This document shows, one piece after another, positions 1-7,601 of a DNA stretch of 42,305 nucleotides; positions within the stretch are counted from its first letter, which is position 1, and every line of letters starts with the position of its first letter. The stretch is taken from NCBI GenBank assembly GCA_022772525.1, contig JALFAD010000008.1, positions 1 through 42,305 of the forward strand. The letters run 5' to 3'. Source of the stretch: Clostridiales bacterium. Lineage in GTDB: Bacteria; Bacillota; Clostridia; Oscillospirales; Oscillospiraceae. The notes under the pieces are model-generated. The model saw only the letters and a list, made by a program, of their open reading frames with translations. It was not told the origin of the DNA and ran no database searches. Made by a program: the position numbers and the translations under genes.

Positions 1-312
1 GCTGCGGCATACGGAATTGAACTGCATTCGTCCCGCCCGGTTGCGGAAGAATGCCCACTCCTGCCCTGTATACTTCTTCTTCATATTCTTTCTCCTTCAT
101 TTTTCTGTTGAAGCCCGAATCCTCTATCCCCATCCATCCCATCTATCCTGGGGATGCTTGGGATGGATCGGGATGGATGTTTTCCACATCAGAGAATTAT
201 TGGAGAGGTCAGCGCCTGGATGCCCCAGAAGCCGTTGACCTGCTTGCCGGATTCGTTGCGACCGTTTGTTTTACAGTTTTAAAAAATTCAAATTATCGCT
301 CCTCCATTGTTA
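1..312. other. No gene seen; one 10-bp inverted repeat
   Basis: I see no credible gene here: the short open frames lack ribosome sites and family resemblance. Positions 131-140 and 170-179 form a perfect 10-bp inverted repeat (CATCCATCCC / GGGATGGATG) around a C/T then G/A-rich loop. Its role is unknown. Confidence 0.5.
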
Positions 313-341
313 TTGCACTTTGTTCGATTCTGTGTTAGAAT
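313..341 (+). promoter_or_regulatory. Sigma-A promoter of the SOS-type unit
   Basis: TTGCAC at 313-318 and TAGAAT at 336-341 are separated by exactly 17 bp. The next genes in this direction start at 511, giving a leader of about 160 nt. The leader contains a hairpin (CCCCCTC with GAGGGGG) just before the first gene. Confidence 0.55.
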
Positions 342-344
342 ATA

Positions 345-358
345 CGAACACTTGTTCT
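345..358 (+). promoter_or_regulatory. LexA (SOS) box
   Basis: CGAACACTTGTTCT matches the Gram-positive SOS box pattern GAAC-N4-GTTC, whose full consensus is CGAACATATGTTCG. It begins 3 bp after the -10 hexamer, over the expected transcription start, where bound LexA would block transcription. The sequence match is direct; regulation is inferred. Confidence 0.6.
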
Positions 359-510
359 AAAGCTGTAATCCTGCAATGGCTCCTTTCCGACACAGGTAGT
401 TGCCCTTATGGGCGTGTCTGGATTACCCCCTCATTAATAGGAGAAATAGGAGGGGGAAAACGGAACCACTCGCAGAAAAATTTTCAAAAAAATTTTTGGA
501 GGTGGCAGTC

Positions 511-1134
511 GTGGAGAATCTGGAAACCGCGCTGGAACCGGAAGGCACACGAAAAAAGTTGAAGCGGGCGCTTCGGGCAGAAGCCATGACCCGTTTGGAG
601 GAGGCAGCCCGCACAGAAGCAGACTTTGAAAATGTGATATTCTGCTGGGATAAGCTGGATGCAAACCGGGAACGCAAGGAGCGGTATCACGAACCAATCC
701 GGGGAGATATGACATTGGAGAATGGGCTTAAATTCAACGGACGGATTTTCCCGGAATGGATGTGCAGCGCGAATTACACTTCTGTCCGGCAGGGCCGCTA
801 TCTGGATGTGATCTTCAACTGCCCCCTTGAGTTGAATGAGATGACTGGGCATCCGGTGCTTTGTAAAACCTTACAGGAGCTGAATGTGGAATATAAATCA
901 CTACTCTTCTTTTTGATTGTACGGGACTGGACACCGCAGACCTATGCGGCAGCTGTGAATCAGACGGACAGAAATGTGCGAAAGAAGATGACCCGGCTGA
1001 TGAACAGAATTCAGAAAGAGCTGTACACAGAGCTTAACGGAAAATCCAACCTGAGCCTGAGAGAAAAAGAATTTTTGGCCGAATATGAAAAAGCCGCCCT
1101 TGCGGACGGTGAAGAAGTGAGGTGCACGGCATGA
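511..1134 (+). CDS. Unknown protein with HTH-like segment, SOS-controlled unit gene 1
   Basis: A 207-residue protein of unknown function. I place the start at GTG 511 because GGAGGTGG at 498-505 is a strong ribosome site at good spacing; an in-frame ATG at 400 has no such site. The N-terminal 60 residues are highly charged and probably helical. Residues about 127-171 (from EYKSLLFFLIVRDW to NRIQKEL) resemble a sigma-70 region 4-like or other helix-turn-helix followed by a basic helix, so DNA binding is possible. The stop overlaps the start of the next gene (ATGA), indicating translational coupling. The LexA box upstream suggests induction by DNA damage, as is common for genes of phages and integrative elements. 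No specific family is recognised. Confidence 0.6.
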   Translation: MENLETALEPEGTRKKLKRALRAEAMTRLEEAARTEADFENVIFCWDKLDANRERKERYHEPIRGDMTLENGLKFNGRIFPEWMCSANYTSVRQGRYLDVIFNCPLELNEMTGHPVLCKTLQELNVEYKSLLFFLIVRDWTPQTYAAAVNQTDRNVRKKMTRLMNRIQKELYTELNGKSNLSLREKEFLAEYEKAALADGEEVRCTA

Positions 1135-2012
1135 AAGACCTGTTCAAACACGCCAGCTCCAGCTGGGTAAAATACGACCGGTATGAATGGAAGAAAGACA
1201 AGAACAATAAATTCTATATCACCCCGGCACCAAACGCCATGCCGAAAATCTATGATCCCCTGAAAGAGTATCAGCAGATGGTGCTGGATGCACTGAATGT
1301 GGGTCTGATGATCCGCACTTCCTCCAAGCGAAAAATCCGGGAAGCCATTATGGAGTTTGTCACCAAATACGGTTTGCTTGGTTTGATGACTGCGCTGCCC
1401 ACCACGCCATCCTTCATCGACTACAAAGCTGTCTATCTTCCCACCAACCATTTTCTCCGGGAGGAAGTGATGGACACGCAGAAATATCTTTCCTATTTCT
1501 TCCCCTTCGAGAAGCCGGACTTTTTCAAGAACGGAAAAGACTCACTTTGGAATATCAATGGAGATCGCACCATGATCGCGCTGGCAATGACATTCCGCAA
1601 AGAGCCGGAGGCACAGGTCATGTGCTTCATGCGCAATTATGCGGAACGCTACGACTGGCTGGAGCAGACCTTTCAGGACTGGTCCTTTACCTTCCTGAGC
1701 AGCTTCCTGTTCTATGAAGAGGACGAGGAAATGGATGAAGATACCAGAGATATTTACCGTCAGGGCATGGCGGCGTTTGGGGGCATCGCGCCGAATTACC
1801 ACATCGAGTTATGGGAGCGTCCCACCATCGTGTGGGATTTTCATTCTCTGCTGCTGGCAATCCAGATGATGTTCAGCTTCATGCTGGCAGACGAAACCTC
1901 CAGCCTGCGGCTGTGCAAATACTGCATGAAAGCATTCTTTGCAAAGAGCGATGACGAAGATTTCTGCAGCCCTGGGTGTGAAGCAAACTACGAAAAGGAA
2001 AACGAGAAATAA
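1131..2012 (+). CDS. Unknown protein with C-terminal zinc finger, SOS-controlled unit gene 2
   Basis: A 293-residue protein. The start at ATG 1131 is chosen over GTG 1122 because GAGG at 1119-1122 is well spaced for it and the start overlaps the previous stop by 4 nt. Most of the chain is an unrecognised helical-looking domain. The end carries a zinc-binding pattern, CxxC at residues 262 and 265 and CxxxC at 279 and 283, in the context LCKYCMKAF and FCSPGC. That pattern resembles the C-terminal finger of DUF6076/ABATE-like proteins found in Firmicutes mobile regions, but I cannot assign the family with certainty. It is co-transcribed with the gene at 511 and so probably under the same LexA control. 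Confidence is high that it is a gene and low for its function. Confidence 0.6.
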   Translation: MKDLFKHASSSWVKYDRYEWKKDKNNKFYITPAPNAMPKIYDPLKEYQQMVLDALNVGLMIRTSSKRKIREAIMEFVTKYGLLGLMTALPTTPSFIDYKAVYLPTNHFLREEVMDTQKYLSYFFPFEKPDFFKNGKDSLWNINGDRTMIALAMTFRKEPEAQVMCFMRNYAERYDWLEQTFQDWSFTFLSSFLFYEEDEEMDEDTRDIYRQGMAAFGGIAPNYHIELWERPTIVWDFHSLLLAIQMMFSFMLADETSSLRLCKYCMKAFFAKSDDEDFCSPGCEANYEKENEK

Positions 2013-2124
2013 CGTCGCTTCGGCGGGACGGGGGATAATATCCCTTTGGCTCCCCCGGTGATGCCGCTCCACTCCGAGGCACCGCTGCGCTTTGCCTCTC
2101 CATTTCACAGCACCACCTAAACCC

Positions 2125-2194
2125 GAACAGGCGGATTCTGCTTTAGGCATACTCCTGGGCTTCTCGTCCGGGAGGACGCAGAATCCGCCTGTTC
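2125..2194. repeat. Long inverted repeat (16-bp arms)
   Basis: GAACAGGCGGATTCTG at 2125-2140 pairs perfectly with its reverse complement at 2179-2194. Inside the loop CTCCTGG and CCGGGAG can pair further with one wobble, giving a long hairpin. It is not followed by a T-run. Confidence 0.7.
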
Positions 2195-2267
2195 TGTGGC
2201 TGACGGAAAGTGCTTGTTCCTGCCCCGAACAACCCCTTTCCGCCACCCACGGTCGCCAAAGGTATAA

Positions 2268-2297
2268 CACACTAGACTTTGCGCGCAAAGTCGTGTG
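2268..2297. repeat. Perfect palindrome with extended arms
   Basis: GACTTTGCG at 2275-2283 is followed directly by its reverse complement at 2284-2292; CACAC (2268-2272) and GTGTG (2293-2297) extend the symmetry after a 2-nt bulge. It could be a protein-binding site or part of a folded RNA. Confidence 0.65.
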
Positions 2298-2470
2298 CCA
2301 CGAAACCTCTGGTTTCATTGGATTCTTCCTGCCAGGAAGGCGCTGCCCTCCTTTGGATTCCACCCGCCAAGGCAGCTCTGCCGCCTTTGGAAACCACTGC
2401 CAACAGGGCGCTCTGAAACCTCTGTCTATCGGCGCGGCTTGAAAATGAAACGACATTTGTAAACTTAGAT

Positions 2471-2499
2471 TGATTTTTGCTGTTTCAACCGTTATAATA
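2471..2499 (+). promoter_or_regulatory. Promoter of the exporter / peptide-modification operon
   Basis: TTGATT at 2471-2476 and a perfect TATAAT at 2494-2499 lie 17 bp apart. The first gene of the operon starts at 2552 with AAGGAG at 2538-2543. No other promoter of comparable quality is seen before 10018. Confidence 0.65.
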
Positions 2500-2551
2500 A
2501 AAGGAATCGGTTCTTTCCCGAATTGTTCCGGCTTTTTAAGGAGTCCCAGCT

Positions 2552-3343
2552 ATGAAACCACTTAAAAACATCTTGCAGGTTCGGAGGTTCTGCCAGTACA
2601 AGCCTCTGCTGATTGAGCTTGTGTCGCGGGATCTGAAAGTAAAATACCGCAGAAGCTTCCTGGGATATCTTTGGAGTCTGCTGAACCCGCTGCTGATGAT
2701 GACCATCATGACAGTGGTGTTCTCCTATATGTTCCGTTTCAAAATTCCGAATTACCCGCTGTATCTGATCTGCGGTCAAACGCTGTGGTCTTTCTTTAAT
2801 GAAAGCACCACGATGGCTATGTCATCCGTCATTGTCAACGGCCCCCTCATTCGAAAGGTCTACATCCCGAAATACATATTCCCCGTATCCCGGGTGCTGT
2901 CCAGCTTTGTTACCATGAGCTTCAGCCTGGCGGCGATCCTGATCGTGATGCTGGTGACCCGGGTGCCGCTGACCTGGAAGCTGCTGTTGGTTCCGATCCC
3001 GCTTGTTTTCCTGCTGCTGTTCTGTACGGGCGTGGGGATGGCGCTGTCCGCTCTGGCGGTACATTTTCGGGACATTCTGCACCTTTACAGCGTTGTTGTG
3101 ATGGCTTGGATGTACCTGACGCCGATCTTCTATCCCATCAGTGCGCTGCCTGAGAAGGTCGCCTTTTTTATTAAGTTTAATCCCATGTACCACTATATTA
3201 CCTTTTTCCGTGAAGTCGTGCTGTACGGAACGCTGCCTTCGGCGGCCTGCTGGCTTGGCTGCGCCGGATACAGCGCGCTGGCCCTTTTGGTGGGAACTTT
3301 GGTTTTCCGAAAGCTGCAGCGGAATTTTATCTTGTATCTGTAA
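2552..3343 (+). CDS. ABC-2 type exporter permease (Wzm/TagG/RfbA family)
   Basis: A 263-residue inner-membrane permease with about six hydrophobic segments, the usual size for the ABC-2 permeases that move lipid-linked O-antigen, teichoic acid or related glycans across the membrane. The amphipathic N-terminus followed by LVSRDLKVKYRRSFLGYLW is the family hallmark, and the loop region LTPIFYPISALPEK is also typical. Its partner ATPase follows after 12 nt. It is the first gene of the ten-gene operon, with a good ribosome site (AAGGAG). The substrate cannot be read from sequence; the neighbouring peptide and glycosyltransferases suggest a glycan or glycopeptide. Confidence 0.88.
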   Translation: MKPLKNILQVRRFCQYKPLLIELVSRDLKVKYRRSFLGYLWSLLNPLLMMTIMTVVFSYMFRFKIPNYPLYLICGQTLWSFFNESTTMAMSSVIVNGPLIRKVYIPKYIFPVSRVLSSFVTMSFSLAAILIVMLVTRVPLTWKLLLVPIPLVFLLLFCTGVGMALSALAVHFRDILHLYSVVVMAWMYLTPIFYPISALPEKVAFFIKFNPMYHYITFFREVVLYGTLPSAACWLGCAGYSALALLVGTLVFRKLQRNFILYL

Positions 3344-3355
3344 GGGGACATGCAT

Positions 3356-4102
3356 ATGGAAAATACAGATACGATCATCGACATCAGCAATGTTACCATG
3401 CGGTTCAACCTGGCAGAGCAGAAGACGGATAGCATCAAGGAGTACCTGGTAAAGCTGGCCACAGGAAAGCTGCACTTCAACGAGTTTTTCGCGCTGCGGG
3501 ATGTGTCCTTTCAGGTAAAGCGGGGCGAAGCCGTGGCGCTGATCGGGAAAAACGGAAGCGGGAAAAGTACGCTTCTGAAAATCGTGGCGGGCGTCCTTTA
3601 CCCTACGATGGGAAGCGTTACAGTAAACGGGAGCATCGCACCGCTGATCGAGCTGGGAGCCGGCTTTGACCCGGAGCTGACGGCGAGAGAAAATATCTAC
3701 ATGAACGGTGCCATTCTGGGCCATAACCGGGCGTTTATGGATCAGCATTTTGAGCAGATCGTGGAATTCTCGGAGCTGAGGGATTTCATTGATGTTCCGA
3801 TCAAAAACTATTCCTCGGGTATGATCGCCCGACTGGGCTTCTCCCTTGCCACCATCGTAAAAGCGGACATCCTGATCGTGGATGAAGTGCTGGCTGTGGG
3901 AGATTTCCGTTTCCGGGAAAAGTGCCACAGGAAAATCGCGGAGCTTCTGGAGGGCGGTACGACCCTTCTGTTTGTCAGCCACAGCGCGGAGCAGGTCAAG
4001 GCCCTCTGCCCCAAGGCGGTCTGGCTGGATCATGGGCAGATGATGGCCTTTGGGAATACAGAAGAAGTGTTCAGCCTGTATGAAAGCGCATACCGGGGCT
4101 GA
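3356..4102 (+). CDS. ABC exporter ATPase (Wzt/TagH/RfbB family)
   Basis: A 248-residue ATPase of the polysaccharide/teichoic acid exporter class. Walker A is GKNGSGKST, the signature is NYSSGM, Walker B is ADILIVDEVLAVGD, and the switch histidine is in LFVSHSAEQV. The phrase IELGAGFDPELTARENIYMNG is characteristic of the Wzt/TagH subgroup. It lacks the extra C-terminal carbohydrate-binding domain that some Wzt proteins carry. The start at ATG 3356 is preferred over ATG 3350 because AAGGGG at 3342-3347 is then 8 nt away. It forms a complex with the preceding permease and powers export. Confidence 0.88.
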   Translation: MENTDTIIDISNVTMRFNLAEQKTDSIKEYLVKLATGKLHFNEFFALRDVSFQVKRGEAVALIGKNGSGKSTLLKIVAGVLYPTMGSVTVNGSIAPLIELGAGFDPELTARENIYMNGAILGHNRAFMDQHFEQIVEFSELRDFIDVPIKNYSSGMIARLGFSLATIVKADILIVDEVLAVGDFRFREKCHRKIAELLEGGTTLLFVSHSAEQVKALCPKAVWLDHGQMMAFGNTEEVFSLYESAYRG

Positions 4103-4113
4103 GGTAAGAGACA

Positions 4114-5256
4114 ATGGAAATATATACGGACACCTTGACAAAAACGGAGAATTACATCATCTGCCTGATCCGGTGTCTCATGTGGGATCAGCCGGTGCCG
4201 CCGGTGCCCCAGGATCTGCCCTGCCGGCAGCTTCTGGACTTTTCACGGCGGCATTCCATAGAAGCATTGGTGTTTCGGGGCCTGCGTCCCCTGGACAAGA
4301 ATGGACAGATCAATGCGCAATGGCAGACCCGGGCCGACATTGCGCTGGCGCAAAGCATTGTCCAGCTTCAGGAGCGGGACAATGTGATCGCGGCGCTGAC
4401 CGCTGCCGGGATCGACGTTCTGCCCATCAAGGGCTGCTGGCTGAAGGAGCTGTACCCGGATATCAATGACCGTCAGATGTCGGATCTGGATATGCTCATT
4501 CATCCCAAGGATGCCCTGCCGGCGGGGAAGCTGCTGAAAAAACTGGGCTGGCAGCAGAGCGAAGTATGCTACCTTCACACTACTTACAAAAAACCGCCCT
4601 ATACTGCGCTGGAGCTGCACACCTCGATGCTTCCCGACATTGACGAGCACCGTCACTATTACGACAACGTGTGGGACAAGGCGCAAAAGCAAGCCCCGGG
4701 TCTGTACCGGCTGAAGCCGGAGGATGAATATATCTACTATTTTCTTCATCTGAACAAGCACCTGAACGAGGGTGGCACCGGCCTGCGCTCTGTTCTGGAT
4801 AGCCTTATCTACCAGCGGAGCTTCCCGGAGATGGACAAAGCGTATGTAAACAGCGAGCTTGATCGGCTGGGCCTTGGGACGCTGCGGCAGCAGGTGGAGG
4901 TGCTCTGCCGCTGCTGGTTTGAGAGCGGGGAGCCTGTGCCGGAGGAGCTGCAGCCCATGGCCCGGGCTATCTGTGACTGCGGGAGCCTTGCGTCTCTGGA
5001 GAGCCGGACCCGGAAGCGCATGGAGAAGTTGGGGCGGAAATACCCCAATCCCATCATCCGCTTTTTTGCCTACAGCCTGCCCCGGTTTTTCAGACCCCTG
5101 TCCGAAATGCGGCGGCGGTATCCGATCCTGGATAAGCTTCCTGTACTGCTGCCGGTATTTTGGGTGGTGCGGTTGATCTCCATGATGATCCACAACGAGA
5201 AGGGCTTCTGGCAGCATCTCCGGTCGCTGTTTGGGAAAGGAGAAAGCCATGGTTAA
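4114..5256 (+). CDS. Nucleotidyltransferase family protein (PF14907-like)
   Basis: A 380-residue protein of the 'uncharacterised nucleotidyltransferase' family. The diagnostic region is VLPIKGCWLKELYP followed by RQMSDLDMLI: a nucleotidyltransferase fold with an SDLD metal-binding pair, about residues 105-132. Members of this family are often encoded next to PqqD, HprK-like kinase and lasso or other peptide-modification genes; their substrate is mostly unknown. The C-terminal third (from about residue 290) is basic. The gene starts 11 nt after the exporter ATPase and its 3' end overlaps the kinase gene by 8 nt, so the two are translationally coupled. Transfer of a nucleotidyl group to a peptide or sugar is inferred. 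Confidence 0.75.
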   Translation: MEIYTDTLTKTENYIICLIRCLMWDQPVPPVPQDLPCRQLLDFSRRHSIEALVFRGLRPLDKNGQINAQWQTRADIALAQSIVQLQERDNVIAALTAAGIDVLPIKGCWLKELYPDINDRQMSDLDMLIHPKDALPAGKLLKKLGWQQSEVCYLHTTYKKPPYTALELHTSMLPDIDEHRHYYDNVWDKAQKQAPGLYRLKPEDEYIYYFLHLNKHLNEGGTGLRSVLDSLIYQRSFPEMDKAYVNSELDRLGLGTLRQQVEVLCRCWFESGEPVPEELQPMARAICDCGSLASLESRTRKRMEKLGRKYPNPIIRFFAYSLPRFFRPLSEMRRRYPILDKLPVLLPVFWVVRLISMMIHNEKGFWQHLRSLFGKGESHG

Positions 5257-5971
5257 GATACTGCTTGCCGGGATCCCGGTGGAATTTGACAACCGCTATC
5301 CTGACCTTCACGAGCTGTGCCGGGGCTTTGAGACGGAGCTGACCGCGGAAATCCAGATCCGCGTGGCTCCGGAGGAGCTGGCTCAGGAAAGGGCCATGCA
5401 GCCGGGGGATTTCTCTGACGGCTATCTGGAAACAGTCTGCGCCTACCGCAAGGCGGCGAACGCGCTGCTGGACAGGGATGTGTTCGTAATGCACGGCTCC
5501 GTGGTGGCGGTGGACGGAGAGGGCTACGCCTTCCTCGCCCCCAGCGGCGTGGGGAAAACCACCCAGACCCGGCTGTGGCAGCAGCATTTTGGTGCCCGGC
5601 TTCATGTCATCAACGGAGACAAGCCCCTGATCCGCATGGTCACCACCGCCGATGGGGTCCGCTTCGATGCCTACGGCACCCCGTGGCGGGGCAAGGAGGG
5701 GCTGGGCGGCAACCTTTCGGCACCGCTGAAAGCACTCTTTTTTCTGAACCGGAGCCAGGAGCCGGAGGCTGTTCCGGCGGACCATGTTCAGACGGTAGAC
5801 CTGCTGTTCCGCCAGCTCCTGCTGCCCAGAGAGCCGGACCGGATGCTCCGCCTGCTGGATATGGCGGATAAGCTGGTCAGCACCCTTCCTTTTTATGTAC
5901 TCAACTGCGATATGTCTGAAAATTCTGTCATACGCGCCTATCAGGCGGTGAAAGGAGGTACCTCGGAATGA
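5249..5971 (+). CDS. HprK / PEP carboxykinase-fold kinase of peptide-modification loci
   Basis: A 240-residue P-loop kinase of the HPr kinase-like superfamily. The ATP loop is APSGVGKTTQTRLW at about residues 96-109, followed by VINGDKPLIR and AYGTPWRGKEG, the conserved blocks of this Clostridial subgroup. Relatives in paeninodin-type lasso clusters phosphorylate a serine of the precursor peptide (established for ThcoK/PadeK). I start at ATG 5249, 6 nt after AAAGGAG; an upstream in-frame TTG at 5231 is less likely. No cyclase of the lasso type lies nearby, so the substrate here is probably the 66-residue peptide at 7598 or a carrier lipid; that is inference. Confidence 0.75.
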   Translation: MVKILLAGIPVEFDNRYPDLHELCRGFETELTAEIQIRVAPEELAQERAMQPGDFSDGYLETVCAYRKAANALLDRDVFVMHGSVVAVDGEGYAFLAPSGVGKTTQTRLWQQHFGARLHVINGDKPLIRMVTTADGVRFDAYGTPWRGKEGLGGNLSAPLKALFFLNRSQEPEAVPADHVQTVDLLFRQLLLPREPDRMLRLLDMADKLVSTLPFYVLNCDMSENSVIRAYQAVKGGTSE

Positions 5972-6903
5972 ATATTCTGGTCTGCTTTAACTCCAATTAC
6001 TATATGCCCGCGCTGGTTCTGCTGAAGTCGCTGCTGGTCAATAACCGCTGGTGCGAAGAAATGCGGATCTATGTGCTCTATGCGGATTTGAAGCCCGAGG
6101 AGATCCGGCGGTTTTCTCAGGTGGCGGAAGAAAGCGGCTTTGCCAAAGCCATTTTCTTGCCGGTGGGGAAGGATAAATTCCAGGACGCGCCCCTGCATCT
6201 GAAATGGATCACCCGGGAGACCTACTACCGGCTGCTGGCGCAGGAAATGCTGCCTGCCGACGTGGAGCGGGTGCTGTACCTGGATGTGGATATGATCGTC
6301 ATGGGTTCCCTGGAGGAATTCTACCATCAGGATTTTGAGGGAAAGCTGCTCGTCGCCTGCAACCGTCGTGGGCCGGGGGGCGTGGATCCCAAGCGCCTGG
6401 AGCAGTTGACCCTGCCCAGAGATACCATCTATTTTAACGCGGGCACCCTGCTGTATGACCTTGCCGGGCAGCGGCGGGAGATCGATCCCGGCATTCTTTA
6501 CGAATACCCTGTGTTATTCCATAAACAACTGAAATACGGCGATCAGGATGTGCTGAACGCGGTGTTCTATGGGCTGACAAAATTTGCCGACTGGAGGATC
6601 TACAACTGCTTCGACAGCGCGATCCTGCGGCAGCGGGATGTGGAGCGCACCATGGGGCGGTGCCGGATCTTCCACTATAACGGCATGGGCAAGCCCTGGA
6701 CAGAAATGTACTGGGGCAAAATGGCGGGGCTGTTCTGGAGCTATGCCGAGCTTCTTCCCGAGTACGCCGGGCAGTATGAAGCCATGAAGGAAAAGCACGC
6801 CCGGTATAAAAAGAAGCGCACGGCGGATAAGGCAAGGAATACCCGCCGGAAGAACCAGAAAAAAGCACAGGAAGAAAGAAAGGAAGAAAACCATGAAGAT
6901 TAA
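5968..6903 (+). CDS. Glycosyltransferase family 8
   Basis: A 311-residue GT-A fold glycosyltransferase of family 8. It starts with MNILVCFNSNYYMPALVLLKS, with the metal-binding DxD in LYLDVDMIV at about residues 108-116, and the later family blocks YFNAGTLLYDL, YGDQDVLNAVF and HYNGMGKPW. Such enzymes move glucose, galactose or related sugars from nucleotide donors in the cytoplasm. The last 45 residues are an unusual Lys/Arg/Glu-rich tail that could bind nucleic acid, membrane or a partner. Start and previous stop overlap (ATGA), with AAAGGAGG upstream. It may decorate the lipid-linked or peptide substrate of this operon. Confidence 0.85.
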   Translation: MNILVCFNSNYYMPALVLLKSLLVNNRWCEEMRIYVLYADLKPEEIRRFSQVAEESGFAKAIFLPVGKDKFQDAPLHLKWITRETYYRLLAQEMLPADVERVLYLDVDMIVMGSLEEFYHQDFEGKLLVACNRRGPGGVDPKRLEQLTLPRDTIYFNAGTLLYDLAGQRREIDPGILYEYPVLFHKQLKYGDQDVLNAVFYGLTKFADWRIYNCFDSAILRQRDVERTMGRCRIFHYNGMGKPWTEMYWGKMAGLFWSYAELLPEYAGQYEAMKEKHARYKKKRTADKARNTRRKNQKKAQEERKEENHED

Positions 6904-7156
6904 GGAAGGCTTTATTCTGCGCAAGGTCGGCATCCAGTTTGTGGTGGCAGCCACGGGAAAGGCCAGCGAGCATTTTAACGGCATGATGCGCCTGAACGAA
7001 AGCGGCGCCTTCGCATTCCGGCTGATGCAGCAGGGCATCACGGAGGAAGAACTTACCATCCGGCTGATGGAGGAATATGAGGTCAGCGAGCAGACCGCCC
7101 GGAAGGATGCGGCTGCCTTTACGGCGGCGCTGCGCGAGGCGGATGCCCTTGAATGA
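6893..7156 (+). CDS. PqqD-family peptide chaperone (RiPP recognition element)
   Basis: An 87-residue stand-alone PqqD protein (PF05402). The family pattern is clear: VAATGKASEHFNGMMRLNESGAFAF is the beta-rich half, then GITEEELTIRLMEEYEVS and a final helix with AAFTAALREADALE. PqqD proteins bind the leader of a ribosomal peptide and present it to modifying enzymes. It overlaps the preceding glycosyltransferase by 11 nt and the following peptidase by 14 nt. Its presence is the strongest sign that this operon processes a ribosomally made peptide, and the 66-residue peptide at 7598 is the obvious candidate. Confidence 0.85.
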   Translation: MKIKEGFILRKVGIQFVVAATGKASEHFNGMMRLNESGAFAFRLMQQGITEEELTIRLMEEYEVSEQTARKDAAAFTAALREADALE

Positions 7157-7601
7157 GCCGATCCGGCTTTCGGAGTATAACGCTCTGATCCGGGAGGTGC
7201 TGGAGTCCAATGGGGAATTCCGGCTCTATCCCAGAGGGATCAGTATGCTGCCCCTGCTGCGGCAGGGCCGGGACTCCGTGGCCCTGCGGCGGGTGGACTC
7301 CCCCATCCGCAGAAACGACATTCTCTTTTACCGGCGGCCCGACGGCAGCTTCGTGCTGCACCGGGTCAAAGCGGTGACGGAAGCGGCTTTAAGCCTGTGG
7401 GGAGACAATCAGACCGTTCCCGAGGAGGGGGTATCCCCCGACTGGGTGATCGGCCGGGTGACCCGGATCTTCCGGGATGACAAGGAAGTAACCTGTGATG
7501 GCATGGGATACCGGTTGTATCTTCTGCTATGGCAGTTTACGATAACGCGCGGCTTCCTGCTGAAGCTGTGCCATCTTTCAGAAAGGAGGAATGCCCTATG
7601 A
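7143..7601 (+). CDS. Small S24/S26-type signal peptidase-like protein
   Basis: A 152-residue peptidase of the signal peptidase I superfamily. The serine is in YPRGISMLPLL (about residues 33-43), the second active position is a histidine in FVLHRV (about 70-78) rather than the lysine of classical bacterial enzymes, and LWGDNQ gives the downstream acidic residue. This Ser-His pattern is that of the SipW/ER type. There is no N-terminal membrane anchor; the only hydrophobic stretch is LYLLLWQF near the C-terminus. The start at ATG 7143 has a weak ribosome site; TTG 7149 is an alternative. It is expected to cut the leader from the peptide encoded immediately downstream (4-nt overlap), but this is inferred. 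Confidence 0.78.
   Translation: MPLNEPIRLSEYNALIREVLESNGEFRLYPRGISMLPLLRQGRDSVALRRVDSPIRRNDILFYRRPDGSFVLHRVKAVTEAALSLWGDNQTVPEEGVSPDWVIGRVTRIFRDDKEVTCDGMGYRLYLLLWQFTITRGFLLKLCHLSERRNAL

Larger units (their letters stand above)
2013..2470. other. Hairpin-rich intergenic region, no gene
   Basis: No convincing gene lies here; the one long plus-strand frame (2092-2442) has no ribosome site and odd composition. The stretch is full of inverted repeats: 2125-2140 with 2179-2194 (16 bp, perfect), 2275-2292 (18-bp palindrome), 2302-2316, and 2325-2339. It may be a structured RNA, a chain of terminators, or the worn end of a mobile element. Confidence 0.5.

Noticed and set aside
400..510. Longer N-terminus for the first gene starting at ATG 400
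   Set aside because: No ribosome site near 400, while GGAGGTGG precisely precedes GTG 511, and the extra residues are low-complexity leader sequence.
2092..2442. A 116-codon plus-strand frame in the hairpin-rich region
   Set aside because: No ribosome site; the frame is interrupted by perfect inverted repeats and its translation resembles no protein.
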